Position numbers and translations under genes: made by a program
Part shown: piece by piece, positions 17,504 through 25,270 of the stretch
Position numbering within the stretch: position 1 is the stretch's first letter
Layout: each line of letters starts with the position of its first letter
Notes under the pieces: generated by a model
Told to the model about the DNA's origin: nothing
Databases searched by the model: none
The model's input: only the letters and a program-made list of their open reading frames with translations
NCBI RefSeq assembly: GCF_000018685.1
Contig: NC_010001.1
Location: 3,240,001 to 3,304,000 of the forward strand
Origin: Lachnoclostridium phytofermentans ISDg
Lineage (GTDB): Bacteria; Bacillota; Clostridia; Lachnospirales; Lachnospiraceae
Direction: 5' to 3'
Length of the DNA stretch: 64,000 nt

Positions 17504-17761
17504 ATGGAAAGATTAGATGTAAGGAATCACACAAAAAAACATATGGAAATTGCAAAAAAAGCTGCTAGCGGATTATACCCCAACAAAAGGGTTGCAAGGA
17601 TTGGTTCCATCATTGGTATGGGGTTAGGTGTTATCTTAATCATTGTTGGAATTTTGGGTATAATACAAAGTGCTGTTTTTGGTTTGGGTAGTTTAATCGC
17701 TGGGGCAGCTACATGTATATCAAACGGTTTTAATTTAAAGCGAATCAAAGGTAAAAACTAA
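17504..17761 (+). CDS. Small two-segment membrane protein co-transcribed with tetR
   Basis: 85 residues, not recognised. A basic N-terminal 32 residues is followed by a glycine-rich hydrophobic hairpin, GLGVILIIVGILGIIQ then a second segment SLIAGAATCISNGF, and a basic tail. The AGGAGG site and the 12-bp gap to tetR suggest co-regulation; it may be the regulated target of the repressor. Confidence 0.75.
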   Translation: MERLDVRNHTKKHMEIAKKAASGLYPNKRVARIGSIIGMGLGVILIIVGILGIIQSAVFGLGSLIAGAATCISNGFNLKRIKGKN

Positions 17762-17825
17762 TCTAATTATAGAGGCAGTTGGTAACCTAGGAAATTGATT
17801 GTGATATTATCGCAATATTGTAAAC

Positions 17826-17868
17826 GACGGGCATAAAACTATTTTTATATTACAGTTTTATGCCCGTC
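17826..17868. terminator. Strong hairpin after the tetR operon
   Basis: GACGGGCATAAAACT and AGTTTTATGCCCGTC form a perfect 15-bp stem. A long U-tract is absent, so it is a likely but not textbook terminator. Confidence 0.6.
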
Positions 17869-17878
17869 TACTATCATT

Positions 17879-17950
17879 TCTATTAGATTAAAATTCTATT
17901 ATATTAAACTTCTATTAGACTAAATATCTATTAGGTTAAACTTCTAAATA
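17879..17950. repeat. Tandem repeat, exact 16-bp period, 4.5 copies
   Basis: Units run TCTATTAGATTAAAAT, TCTATTATATTAAACT, TCTATTAGACTAAATA, TCTATTAGGTTAAACT and a partial fifth. Intergenic, downstream of the convergent tetR and importer operons. Confidence 0.8.
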
Positions 17951-18026
17951 TTGTTAGCTATACTCTTTTACCTAATCTTCTTAAATTAGGTTGTTATAGT
18001 CCTATATCTAATTCCATCTAGATGAA

Positions 18027-18890
18027 TTACTTCAGCTCTCCGCCTTCCACTACAAGGTTTTCTGGATCTATATTATCACCATACACAGGCTTTAAAGTTA
18101 CTTCAAAGTCCTTGTGGAAGAATTGTTCCTCAGCTAATGCCTTAATCTCATTGTTAATCCAGTCTAATAATTCCTTATTCCCTTTTTGTACAGCAGGGGC
18201 AATGGCGTCAATACTACCAATGGACTCAATACCTACGGAAAAACCTTTATTTTGTAATGCCCATGCAAGCACTTCTGTGTTATCTGTTGAGAACGCATCT
18301 CCTCTTCCATCTAATAACGCATCATATGCCTCTTGGTATTCATCAAACTTTAAAAGCTTAATATCGGAATGATTCTCCATGAAATAGGTTTCTGCTGTTG
18401 TCCCCTTTACTACAATTAAAGTCTTATCCTTTAACTGATCTACATCCGTAATTAATGCATTATCCGGTGAAACTACACCAAGCGCTACCTTCATATATGG
18501 AAGTGCAAAGTCAACCTGCTCACTACGGTCCTTAGTTACAGTAAAATTAGCAAGAGTAACATCTACTTTCGCGGATTTTAAATATTCCACACGGTTTGCT
18601 GCTTCCATATAAACAAATTCAATCTTATCTTCACTTCCTAATAAATCCTTAGCAATACGTTTTGCAAAATAAACATCATACCCCTGAATATCACCATTGG
18701 AATCCACATAACCAAAAGGGTTTTTGTCACTGAATACACCAATTTTAATCTTTCCGTCTTTTTTAATGTCTTCTAATGTTCTTGCTTTTGCTGTAGCACC
18801 AGTATTGGTCTCTTTTGTCTGTCCACATCCTGTTAAGATTCCTGCTACCATCGTCAGTGATAAAATTACTCCTAAAATCTTCTTTTTCAT
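18027..18890 (-). CDS. Amino-acid (probably cysteine) ABC transporter binding lipoprotein, CjaA-like
   Basis: 287 residues. A lipoprotein signal peptide with lipobox ILTGC is followed by a family 3 solute-binding fold. Stretches such as GVFSDKNPFGYV, MEAANRVEYLKSAKVD, LANFTVTKDRSEQVDFALPY and EEQFFHKDF strongly recall, from memory, CjaA of Campylobacter jejuni, whose crystal structure showed bound cysteine. The ligand is therefore probably cysteine or a close relative; this is an inference. The leader with five Cys codons upstream of the operon agrees. Start ATG at 18890 with GAGGAG; a longer frame to 18920 covers a hairpin. It is the last gene of the permease-permease-ATPase-binding protein operon. 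Confidence 0.9.
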   Translation of the reverse strand: MKKKILGVILSLTMVAGILTGCGQTKETNTGATAKARTLEDIKKDGKIKIGVFSDKNPFGYVDSNGDIQGYDVYFAKRIAKDLLGSEDKIEFVYMEAANRVEYLKSAKVDVTLANFTVTKDRSEQVDFALPYMKVALGVVSPDNALITDVDQLKDKTLIVVKGTTAETYFMENHSDIKLLKFDEYQEAYDALLDGRGDAFSTDNTEVLAWALQNKGFSVGIESIGSIDAIAPAVQKGNKELLDWINNEIKALAEEQFFHKDFEVTLKPVYGDNIDPENLVVEGGELK

Positions 18891-18905
18891 AAACTCCTCT
18901 TTTCT

Positions 18906-18921
18906 GGTGCTTTTTTGCACC
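18906..18921 (-). promoter_or_regulatory. Hairpin just upstream of a Shine-Dalgarno site (binding protein)
   Basis: GGTGC and GCACC form a 5-bp stem around A6, followed on the minus strand by AGAAAAGAGGAG. Similar hairpins occur at 21276, 36255, 37417 and 60991. Confidence 0.5.
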
Positions 18922-18986
18922 TTTTTATATTGATAGCAACTTTGTGTCTTGCACTAATTGCTAGTTGAACAAATTTTTATACTTGT

Positions 18987-19742
18987 TTAAACCACTTCAT
19001 AATGAAATGTATTTAAAAACTGTTTCGCACGTTCTGTTTTTGGACAAGTGAAAAACTCCGCCGGTGCGCTTTCTTCTACGATAATACCCTCATCCATAAA
19101 CAAAACTCTATCTGCCACTGCTTTGGCGAATTCCATCTCATGAGTTACGATCACCATGGTATTTCCCTCTTTGGCAAGTTCCAGTACTACCTGTAATACT
19201 TCTCTTACCATCTCTGGGTCCAGTGCAGCTGTGATTTCATCTAATAGTAATATCTCCGGATGCATCATTAAAGCTCGAACAATTGCGACCCTCTGCTTTT
19301 GCCCACCGGATAATTGTCTCGGATAGGCTTCTTTTTTCTCCAAAAGACCTACTCGCTCAAGTAATGCTTCCGCTTCAAGCTCCACCTCTTTCTTCGATCG
19401 TTTTTGTACCTTTAATGGTGCTAAAAGTATATTCCCTATAATATTCTTATGTGGAAATAGATCGTAGCTTTGAAATACCATTCCGATTTTTTGTCTAATC
19501 TCATGAACGTCTTTTTCATCTCTACTAATTACCTGTTCCTTGAAATGAAGAGTTCCAGAATTAATTGGCTCTAACATATTTAAGCATCTTAAAAATGTAC
19601 TTTTGCCACAGCCAGAAGGGCCAACAATCACAACCACTTCTCCTTTATTCAGAGTAAAGGAGAGATCCTTTAAGACTGGCTCTTTCTTATCATAAGATTT
19701 TACTAAATGTTCTACCTTTAAAATCTCTTCTTGTTTTATCAT
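18987..19742 (-). CDS. Amino-acid ABC transporter ATP-binding protein (GlnQ type)
   Basis: 251 residues. Walker A GPSGCGKST, Q-loop FQSYDLFPH, signature LSGGQKQRVAIVRAL, Walker B ILLLDEITAALDPE and switch His in VTHEMEFA are all intact. It energises the two membrane permeases encoded upstream. Spacing to the preceding permease is 4 bp, so translation is tightly linked. This branch of ATPases serves polar amino-acid importers (glutamine, cystine, histidine). Confidence 0.95.
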   Translation of the reverse strand: MIKQEEILKVEHLVKSYDKKEPVLKDLSFTLNKGEVVVIVGPSGCGKSTFLRCLNMLEPINSGTLHFKEQVISRDEKDVHEIRQKIGMVFQSYDLFPHKNIIGNILLAPLKVQKRSKKEVELEAEALLERVGLLEKKEAYPRQLSGGQKQRVAIVRALMMHPEILLLDEITAALDPEMVREVLQVVLELAKEGNTMVIVTHEMEFAKAVADRVLFMDEGIIVEESAPAEFFTCPKTERAKQFLNTFHYEVV

Positions 19743-19746
19743 ATCC

Positions 19747-20424
19747 TCAATCCTTTAACCTTTTCTCTAATTTAGCGGAAAACCTGGAAAATGGATAACA
19801 GATGGCGAAATACATCAGAAAGATCATGCCATATACCCAAAGGGCTGCTGTAGGTATCGTAAATCTGGATGCATCAATTATCTGTTTTCCAACCTTCACT
19901 ACTTCAACAACTCCAATAAGAACAACCAGCGATGTTGTTTTAATCATTCTTGTTAACAAGTTCATCAAGGATGGCAAAAGTCTTCTTATTGTCTGCGGTA
20001 TAATTAAATACCAATATACCTGTATTTTGGTCATTCCAAGTCCGAAACCACTTTCATATTGGTGCACTGGAATAGATATAAGAGCGCTCCTTACCAAATC
20101 CCCCATTTCAGCAGTACCCCAAAATGTAAATACAATCACCGCTGCAGCTCCACTAGAAAGATTCATATGAAGGTGCTTCGCTGCTCCAAAGTAAACAAGA
20201 AATAGTAACACCAATTGGGGCATAATCCGAACAATTTCCAGATAGATTCTAGAGAAGAACCGAATAACCCTATTTTTACTTGTCATTATCACACCAAATG
20301 GAATTCCAAGTGCAACAGATAATCCCATAGAAATAACCGAAATACGAAGCGATACCAAAAGTCCTTCTAGCAATCTTAAAAAGTTAGTTCCCTGAAATAG
20401 GACTTGTATTCCCGAATCCTGCAT
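19747..20424 (-). CDS. Amino-acid ABC transporter permease (second)
   Basis: 225 residues of the HisM/GlnP family with about five membrane helices. The ATPase-coupling loop is ESGFGLGMTKIQVYWYLIIP. The ATG at 20424 has a strong AAGGAGG site inside the end of the previous permease gene, so the two reading frames overlap by 41 bp. It should form a heterodimer with the upstream permease. Confidence 0.93.
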   Translation of the reverse strand: MQDSGIQVLFQGTNFLRLLEGLLVSLRISVISMGLSVALGIPFGVIMTSKNRVIRFFSRIYLEIVRIMPQLVLLFLVYFGAAKHLHMNLSSGAAAVIVFTFWGTAEMGDLVRSALISIPVHQYESGFGLGMTKIQVYWYLIIPQTIRRLLPSLMNLLTRMIKTTSLVVLIGVVEVVKVGKQIIDASRFTIPTAALWVYGMIFLMYFAICYPFSRFSAKLEKRLKD

Positions 20425-21064
20425 AACGGACCCTCCTTTCTATCCAGGTACAGATTAACGATATTGGCAATAAGATAATCAGATAAGCCGTTACCAATAA
20501 AAAGAGTGCTTCGTCCGTTTTATAGTAAATTCCAATCAAATCTTTTGCTACAAACATTAAGTCTGCTAAAGCTACTGCACTGAATACTGATGTTTCCTTT
20601 ATCATAAATATGATATTGGCACAGAAGACTGGAACAGAAGTTGCGATGGCTTGTGGAAGTACAATATGAAAGTAAACTTGCCTCTTTGTAAAGCCTAGAC
20701 TTAAACCAGATTCCGTTTGAATCGGTGCAACATTTTCTATACCTGTTCGAAATGCTTCTGCCATATAACTTCCCCCCTGAAATGCAAGACCGATAATTGC
20801 ACAACTTTCTGAGCTAAGCACAATACCGACTTTAGGAAGTCCGAAATATAAAAAAAATAGTTGAATCAACAATGGTGTATTTCTAGATATCTCAATATAA
20901 ATGTTCACTAGTGACTTAAGTATTGGTATTCTCAACGTCTTTATGAGACTACAGATTAGACCAATCAAAATCGCTAACACTATTCCAATTAGTGATATTT
21001 TCATAGTCATTTTCGCTGCTTCTACATACAACGGTATATGACTCTTCATAAATTCAAAATCCAT
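20384..21064 (-). CDS. Amino-acid ABC transporter permease (first)
   Basis: 226 residues of the same family. Helix-rich, with the family stretch YIEISRNTPLLIQLFFLYFG and coupling loop ESGLSLGFTKRQVYFHIVLP. It is the first structural gene of the operon, about 400 bp downstream of an intrinsic terminator and a Cys-rich leader ORF. ATG at 21064 is preceded by GGGG and GGAG-type ribosome sites. Confidence 0.93.
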   Translation of the reverse strand: MDFEFMKSHIPLYVEAAKMTMKISLIGIVLAILIGLICSLIKTLRIPILKSLVNIYIEISRNTPLLIQLFFLYFGLPKVGIVLSSESCAIIGLAFQGGSYMAEAFRTGIENVAPIQTESGLSLGFTKRQVYFHIVLPQAIATSVPVFCANIIFMIKETSVFSAVALADLMFVAKDLIGIYYKTDEALFLLVTAYLIILLPISLICTWIERRVRYAGFGNTSPISGN

Positions 21065-21275
21065 GGCTCCTATCCCCTTCTAGCTTTTGATACATGACAT
21101 CCGCTAAAATCGATGTCCTTTCTTCCTTATATGATTTGAGTACCCTATGTGCTTACTCTTGCATCATATCTTCCACGTCTAATTATCATACAAAGCATTT
21201 CATAGTTCCATGTATCAGTTCCTATGTATTCGTATCTCCAAAGCATAATTCTTGTTTCATTATATCCTCCAATCT

Positions 21276-21289
21276 GGCGCTTTAGCACC
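21276..21289 (-). promoter_or_regulatory. Hairpin plus strong Shine-Dalgarno and a 12-codon ORF in the importer leader
   Basis: On the minus strand GGTGC...GCGCC is followed by AGATTGGAGG and an ATG at 21260. This opens a 12-codon ORF ending at 21222 with one Cys codon. It lies between the attenuator and the first permease gene. The ORF could be translated, but its reality is unproven. The remainder of 21065-21466 shows no gene. Confidence 0.4.
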
Positions 21290-21466
21290 TTTCTATATGA
21301 ATTGTATCTCAATATACAACACAATTTAATGTTATTACTACTTAATACTTTCTCTTTTCCTATCGTCTATGAAAACACTGCATTTTGTAGTCCCCTCATA
21401 TCTTAGTAATAATTTTCCCCTCTCATATCTTGGAAAATATCTTACATGAAAGTGATATTTACTCAT

Positions 21467-21500
21467 AAAAAAAGAAACAGGTACACTCTTTACCTGCTTC
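21467..21500 (-). terminator. Attenuator terminator of the cysteine importer leader
   Basis: On the minus strand GAAGCAGGTA pairs with TACCTGTTTC (one G-U) around AAGAGTG, followed by seven T. It lies 36 nt after the Cys-rich leader ORF and about 400 nt before the first permease gene. Confidence 0.85.
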
Positions 21501-21536
21501 TTTCCTCATGATGATATCTTACTTAAGAATTGAAAA

Positions 21537-21638
21537 TCAGATATAGTTGTGTGCACACAAATATGCTGTAGATTTACTCATACAGCAACAGCAACACATC
21601 ATATTCTGATTTGTATTATTTATGTGGCTCACTTCCAT
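21537..21638 (-). CDS. Leader peptide with five consecutive cysteines
   Basis: 33-codon ORF with an AAAGGAG site before the ATG. Residues 13-19 read MMCCCCC, using alternating TGT and TGC codons; a sixth Cys is at 28. It lies 47 nt after the predicted transcription start and 36 nt before an intrinsic terminator, upstream of an ABC importer with a cysteine-receptor-like binding protein. By analogy with amino-acid operon leaders, slow Cys decoding would stall the ribosome on the Cys run and prevent the terminator. The 3' part of the run (TGCTGTA) can pair with TACAGCA a little downstream. TATTTGT just after that can pair weakly, partly by G-U, with the terminator arm GCAGGTA. This would give a 1:2, 2:3, 3:4 arrangement. 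The weak antiterminator is the least certain part. Confidence 0.75.
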   Translation of the reverse strand: MEVSHINNTNQNMMCCCCCMSKSTAYLCAHNYI

Positions 21639-21691
21639 ATCTGTTCTCCTTTCTTCTTAATTCATAGTATTCATAGTTATTTAATATGTTT

Positions 21692-21720
21692 ACTATAATA
21701 TTAAATAATTTATTTGTCAA
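21692..21720 (-). promoter_or_regulatory. Promoter of the cysteine importer leader
   Basis: TTGACA at 21715-21720, 17-bp spacer, TATAGT at 21692-21697. Confidence 0.85.
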
Positions 21721-21866
21721 TACCTAATTTATATTAAAATAAACCACTACCTAAATTATATAAAAATAAATCAATAAATGATATAAAATTGAATCAATAA
21801 ATTTCAAATTAATCTCTAAATTACATCAAATCAAGTCTGTCCTCTTTCATGTGTTTTAGGGGGTGC

Positions 21867-21895
21867 TTGTAAAAAATAAACATACAGTGTATAAT
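21867..21895 (+). promoter_or_regulatory. Promoter of the ABC-2 exporter operon
   Basis: TTGTAA, 17-bp spacer, TATAAT (21890-21895). This predicts a start near 21902 and a leader of about 350 nt before the ATPase gene. Confidence 0.7.
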
Positions 21896-21955
21896 CAAAT
21901 CAGAATGGTAATCGGATATAAAATCTGATGCCCTCAGTAATTGATTCCTTTATAT

Positions 21956-22165
21956 AGCATCCAAACTTTAGGTAGTCGGGATGCTGTTTCTTATTCTACC
22001 GATATTCTATGTTTATCAATGCATCATATAACTAGCTCAACTTTTCCTACCAACAAGTCTGTCTGTACTGTTAAAAAGGCGTACTTTACAACAACAATAA
22101 AAGAATTGTGACATGCCACATCACTTTAAGTGGGCTAAGTTACGTACATTCATCTCCTAGCCCAC
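21956..22165 (+). promoter_or_regulatory. Structured 5' leader of the ABC-2 exporter operon
   Basis: Two perfect stems are visible: AGCATCC/GGATGCT (21956-21985, followed by a T-rich stretch) and GTGGGCTA/TAGCCCAC (22130-22165). An ATCAGA/TCTGAT pair lies just upstream (21898-21929). No known riboswitch class was recognised. It could be an attenuated leader, or it could contain the terminator of something else. Confidence 0.45.
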
Positions 22166-22255
22166 CTAAGAGGTTGGGAATATTTTAAGTAAACAATTTA
22201 GATAAAATGAAATCATACAGAGCCATTGAGCAGAAGGAAAGGAATAGATATAAAT

Positions 22256-23230
22256 ATGATTGAATTTAAAAACATTAGTAAAACCTACCGCGTTGCAAAA
22301 CGGCAGGCCGGATTTGGTAATGCCATGAAAGCATTGTTTTCACGTGAACATGAGCTTGTTCATGCTTTAAACGACGTTAGCTTTACTGTAGGGGACGGAG
22401 AAATAGTAGGATATATTGGCCCTAATGGTGCAGGAAAAAGCACTACCATCAAAATAATGTGTGGTATTCTTACTCCGGATAGCGGAGAATGTGTGATAAA
22501 TGGAAGAATCCCCTGGAAAGATCGAATCTCTTATGTCCGTGAAATCGGCGTTGTATTTGGGCAGCGTAGTCAACTCTGGTGGGATGTACCAATTATCGAT
22601 AGTTTTGAACTTTTAAAAAATATGTATAAAATTGATCAAAAGATTTACATGAGTAATTTAGATGAGCTTACCCAATTGCTTGATTTAGGAGAAATATTAA
22701 AAACACCTACACGAAATCTGAGTCTCGGCCAACGTATGCGCTGTGAAATAGCAGCGTCATTATTACATAATCCCAAAACGCTATTCCTAGATGAGCCGAC
22801 GATTGGTCTTGATGCAGTTTCCAAAATTGCAGTGAGGCAATTTATTAAGAAATTGAATACGGAACGTGGTACGACTATTATACTGACAACCCACGATATG
22901 CAGGATATAGAAGCACTGACTGAGCGAATATTGTTGATTGGTAAAGGTAAGATTTTGCTTGATGGTAGTTTAGAAGAGTTGAAGAAGCACACGTCGCAAA
23001 AAAAGACATTGGTTGTAAAATATAAACAGAATAAGCCGGAGCTTTACACAGGGATGGAACTTATTGAGTCAAAGCAGGAACATCTTGTTATTGCCCTGGA
23101 TCCTTCGATTCTGTCAGTTTCAGATGCAATTGCATATCTTGCAAAACAAACAGAGCTACTCGATGTCTCAGTTTCTGGAATCACTGCCGAGGAAATGGTT
23201 GCTGAGCTCTATAAGGAGTTTATCATATGA
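22256..23230 (+). CDS. ABC-2 type exporter ATP-binding protein (DrrA/NatA-like)
   Basis: 324 residues. Walker A GYIGPNGAGKSTTIK, Q-loop FGQRSQLWWDVP, signature NLSLGQRMRCEIAASLLH, Walker B TLFLDEPTIGLD and the switch histidine in LTTHDMQD are intact. The C-terminal extension (about residues 240-324) is typical of the subgroup that works with two small ABC-2 permeases. Start is taken at the ATG at 22256; the GGAAAGG site is rather far (about 13 bp), and a TTG at 22226 is the alternative. The next gene overlaps by ATGA. Substrate unknown; the convergent radical-SAM peptide cluster makes peptide export possible. Confidence 0.92.
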   Translation: MIEFKNISKTYRVAKRQAGFGNAMKALFSREHELVHALNDVSFTVGDGEIVGYIGPNGAGKSTTIKIMCGILTPDSGECVINGRIPWKDRISYVREIGVVFGQRSQLWWDVPIIDSFELLKNMYKIDQKIYMSNLDELTQLLDLGEILKTPTRNLSLGQRMRCEIAASLLHNPKTLFLDEPTIGLDAVSKIAVRQFIKKLNTERGTTIILTTHDMQDIEALTERILLIGKGKILLDGSLEELKKHTSQKKTLVVKYKQNKPELYTGMELIESKQEHLVIALDPSILSVSDAIAYLAKQTELLDVSVSGITAEEMVAELYKEFII

Positions 23231-24030
23231 GAATTTACCTATCTATATTTCGTATACGTATTATCAACAGTTTGCAGTACCGGACTGTCGCATTTGGAGA
23301 AATCATCACAAGGTTTTTTTGGGGACTCATGGAAATATTGGCTTTTTCGGCTCTCTATCGTTCTGGTCAATCTAACTTTTCGATGGATTTTTCACAGACC
23401 GTTTCCTATATATGGATGCAACAGGTACTGTTTGTTCTATTTTTGGTAGTGTTTGGTGATGGTGAAATTTATTCAACAATCAGATCAGGTTCTATTGCCT
23501 ATGAACTTGTTCGACCAATGAGTCTATACAATCGTTGGTTTTGTCAGTCGGCCTCTAATCGTATAGCTCCTACTATATTAAATTGTATGCCTGTTCTATT
23601 ATTAGCGTCTATTATGCCAAAACCCTATAAAATATCTCTACCAGTCGGCTTAGGACAGTTTCTTCTGTTTTTACTGTCATCCGTGCTTGCTCTCGGTGTT
23701 GTGGTGGCATTTACCATGCTTATGTATATTACATTGTTTTATACATTATCCCATAGAGGAATAAAGATTATTGTTACTGCATTGACAACATTTTTATCCG
23801 GTGGTGTAATACCTTTGCCATTTTTCCCAGAACCGACCCTTACTATCGTTAAAATTCTTCCATTCGCAGCAATGCAAAATATGCCACTCCTTATCTTTAG
23901 CGGAAGTATTATGGGAATGGATGTTTTAAAAGGGATTGCTCTGCAAATCTTTTGGCTTGTAGCGTTGATATTTATTGGACAACTTGCCATGCGACATGCC
24001 CTTAAAAATGTGGTTGTGCAGGGAGGTTAA
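23227..24030 (+). CDS. ABC-2 type permease, first subunit
   Basis: 267 residues, six hydrophobic segments, of the permease family that pairs with this ATPase subgroup (COG4587-like: RSGSIAYELVRPMSLYNRWF). The ATG overlaps the stop of the ATPase gene, so translation is coupled. No binding-protein gene is present, which fits an exporter. Confidence 0.88.
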   Translation: MRIYLSIFRIRIINSLQYRTVAFGEIITRFFWGLMEILAFSALYRSGQSNFSMDFSQTVSYIWMQQVLFVLFLVVFGDGEIYSTIRSGSIAYELVRPMSLYNRWFCQSASNRIAPTILNCMPVLLLASIMPKPYKISLPVGLGQFLLFLLSSVLALGVVVAFTMLMYITLFYTLSHRGIKIIVTALTTFLSGGVIPLPFFPEPTLTIVKILPFAAMQNMPLLIFSGSIMGMDVLKGIALQIFWLVALIFIGQLAMRHALKNVVVQGG

Positions 24031-24126
24031 GTTAAAAGAAATTTACAGGATATGAAAAGGCATGATTATTAGTGTACACGTATATTTGTTCCTGCAGTCC
24101 AAAGTATATGCAGGCTTAAGAGAGGC

Positions 24127-24915
24127 ATGGTAGTTAATATGAAACTATACTGGGATTTTATAGCTATGAATTTAAAAAGTCAGATGCAGTATAAACTATC
24201 TTTCTTTTTAACAACAGTTGGGCAGTTTATTACGGCATTTACATCCTTTTTTGGTCTTTATTTTATATTCTCGAAAGTTAATGCTATCGATGATTTTACT
24301 AACGGCCAGGTATTTATGTGTTTCGCGGTTGTAATGATGGCTTTTTCAATAGGGGAGATGATTGGCGGTGGATTTACTGTTTTCACAATGATGATGGGGA
24401 ATGGTGAATTTGACCGCATACTAGTCAGACCGAGAAATACTATCTTGCAAATCCTAATGCCTCACATGGATTTCTCAAGGTTGGGACTGTTGGTACAAGC
24501 TATCATCGTGTTATGTTATGCCATACCCATCAGCGGAATCACGTGGACATGGCAAAAAGCGTTGACACTATGCCTGATGATCCTTTGTGGAAGTGCTTTG
24601 TTCTTTGGCTTATTTTTATTGAAGGCTGCCTGCTCTTTTTTTACTGTAGAGAGCCCGGAGTTTATGAATATTCTTACTTATGGTGCACGTCAGTTTGGGC
24701 GATATCCATTTTCAGTTTACGGAGATGGGGTTTTAAAGTTTCTAACTTATGTTATTCCACTTGCCTTGTTTCAGTATTACCCGCTTTTGTATTTACTTGA
24801 TAGAAAACAAAATCCAATTATAATTATTCTGCCCGTTATATCCCTGCTGTTTTTAATTCCTTGCTACGCAGTTTTTAGATTCGGAATGAGCAGATATAAA
24901 TCAACAGGTTCATAA
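24127..24915 (+). CDS. ABC-2 type permease, second subunit
   Basis: 262 residues, about six membrane segments, COG3694-like: GNGEFDRILVRPRNTILQIL resembles the corresponding part of the first permease (RPMSL), pointing to an ancient duplication. It starts 96 bp after the first permease. The ATG at 24127 has AGAGG directly in front; the ATG at 24139 is an alternative. The two permeases and the ATPase should form one exporter. Confidence 0.88.
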   Translation: MVVNMKLYWDFIAMNLKSQMQYKLSFFLTTVGQFITAFTSFFGLYFIFSKVNAIDDFTNGQVFMCFAVVMMAFSIGEMIGGGFTVFTMMMGNGEFDRILVRPRNTILQILMPHMDFSRLGLLVQAIIVLCYAIPISGITWTWQKALTLCLMILCGSALFFGLFLLKAACSFFTVESPEFMNILTYGARQFGRYPFSVYGDGVLKFLTYVIPLALFQYYPLLYLLDRKQNPIIIILPVISLLFLIPCYAVFRFGMSRYKSTGS

Positions 24916-24964
24916 TTTGTTGTAGAGTTCCACTTATGTATTAATCTGCAAAGGCGCGCTTTAG

Positions 24965-24997
24965 CCTCCGGTGGGAGGGCGGAATCACCCCCGGAGG
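24965..24997. terminator. GC-rich hairpin between exporter and peptide cluster
   Basis: CCTCCGG (24965-24971) and CCGGAGG (24991-24997) enclose a GC-rich loop, a strong contrast with the AT-rich surroundings. It lies between convergent operons and probably ends both, but no U-tract is present. Confidence 0.5.
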
Positions 24998-25006
24998 TAA
25001 GGTTGA

Positions 25007-25153
25007 CTAGTTGGCACTTAAGTTTGCATAATAAACAGCTTGCCAATAAGTTCCTCCGCAATTACAACCACACGCACTTGCACTAGTCAAAGCACACATA
25101 TACGCTTCAACAGAGTTTTCAAGCATACTATAATTTTTATTGAGTTTTTTCAT
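25007..25153 (-). CDS. Cys-rich ribosomal-peptide precursor (CLI_3235/Clo7bot-like)
   Basis: 48-residue ORF. Leader region MKKLNKNYSMLENSVEAYMC, then the Cys-rich core with ACGCNCGG (cysteines at 20, 28, 30, 32) and a Tyr/Ala/Asn-rich tail ending LSAN. The start MKKLNK and the block ENSVEAY recall, from memory, the CLI_3235-type bacteriocin precursors that accompany CcpM-type radical SAM maturases in clostridia. A GAGGGGG ribosome site lies 7 bp upstream. It is the last gene of a four-gene minus-strand cluster whose other members match that system. Cysteines are probably targets of modification; the product structure is unknown. Confidence 0.85.
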   Translation of the reverse strand: MKKLNKNYSMLENSVEAYMCALTSASACGCNCGGTYWQAVYYANLSAN

Positions 25154-25270
25154 ATCAATACCCCCTCTCGTATGTAATTAATACTTTTCTATGTAAACAC
25201 ACAAAACATAATAAATGCGGAGTCCGCCCGAATTATCACCTCATTTGATGCTTATGTGAAACATAGCACT

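Noticed and set aside
21896..22255. Known riboswitch ahead of the ABC-2 exporter
   Set aside because: Stems are present but no consensus of a riboswitch class I know could be matched.
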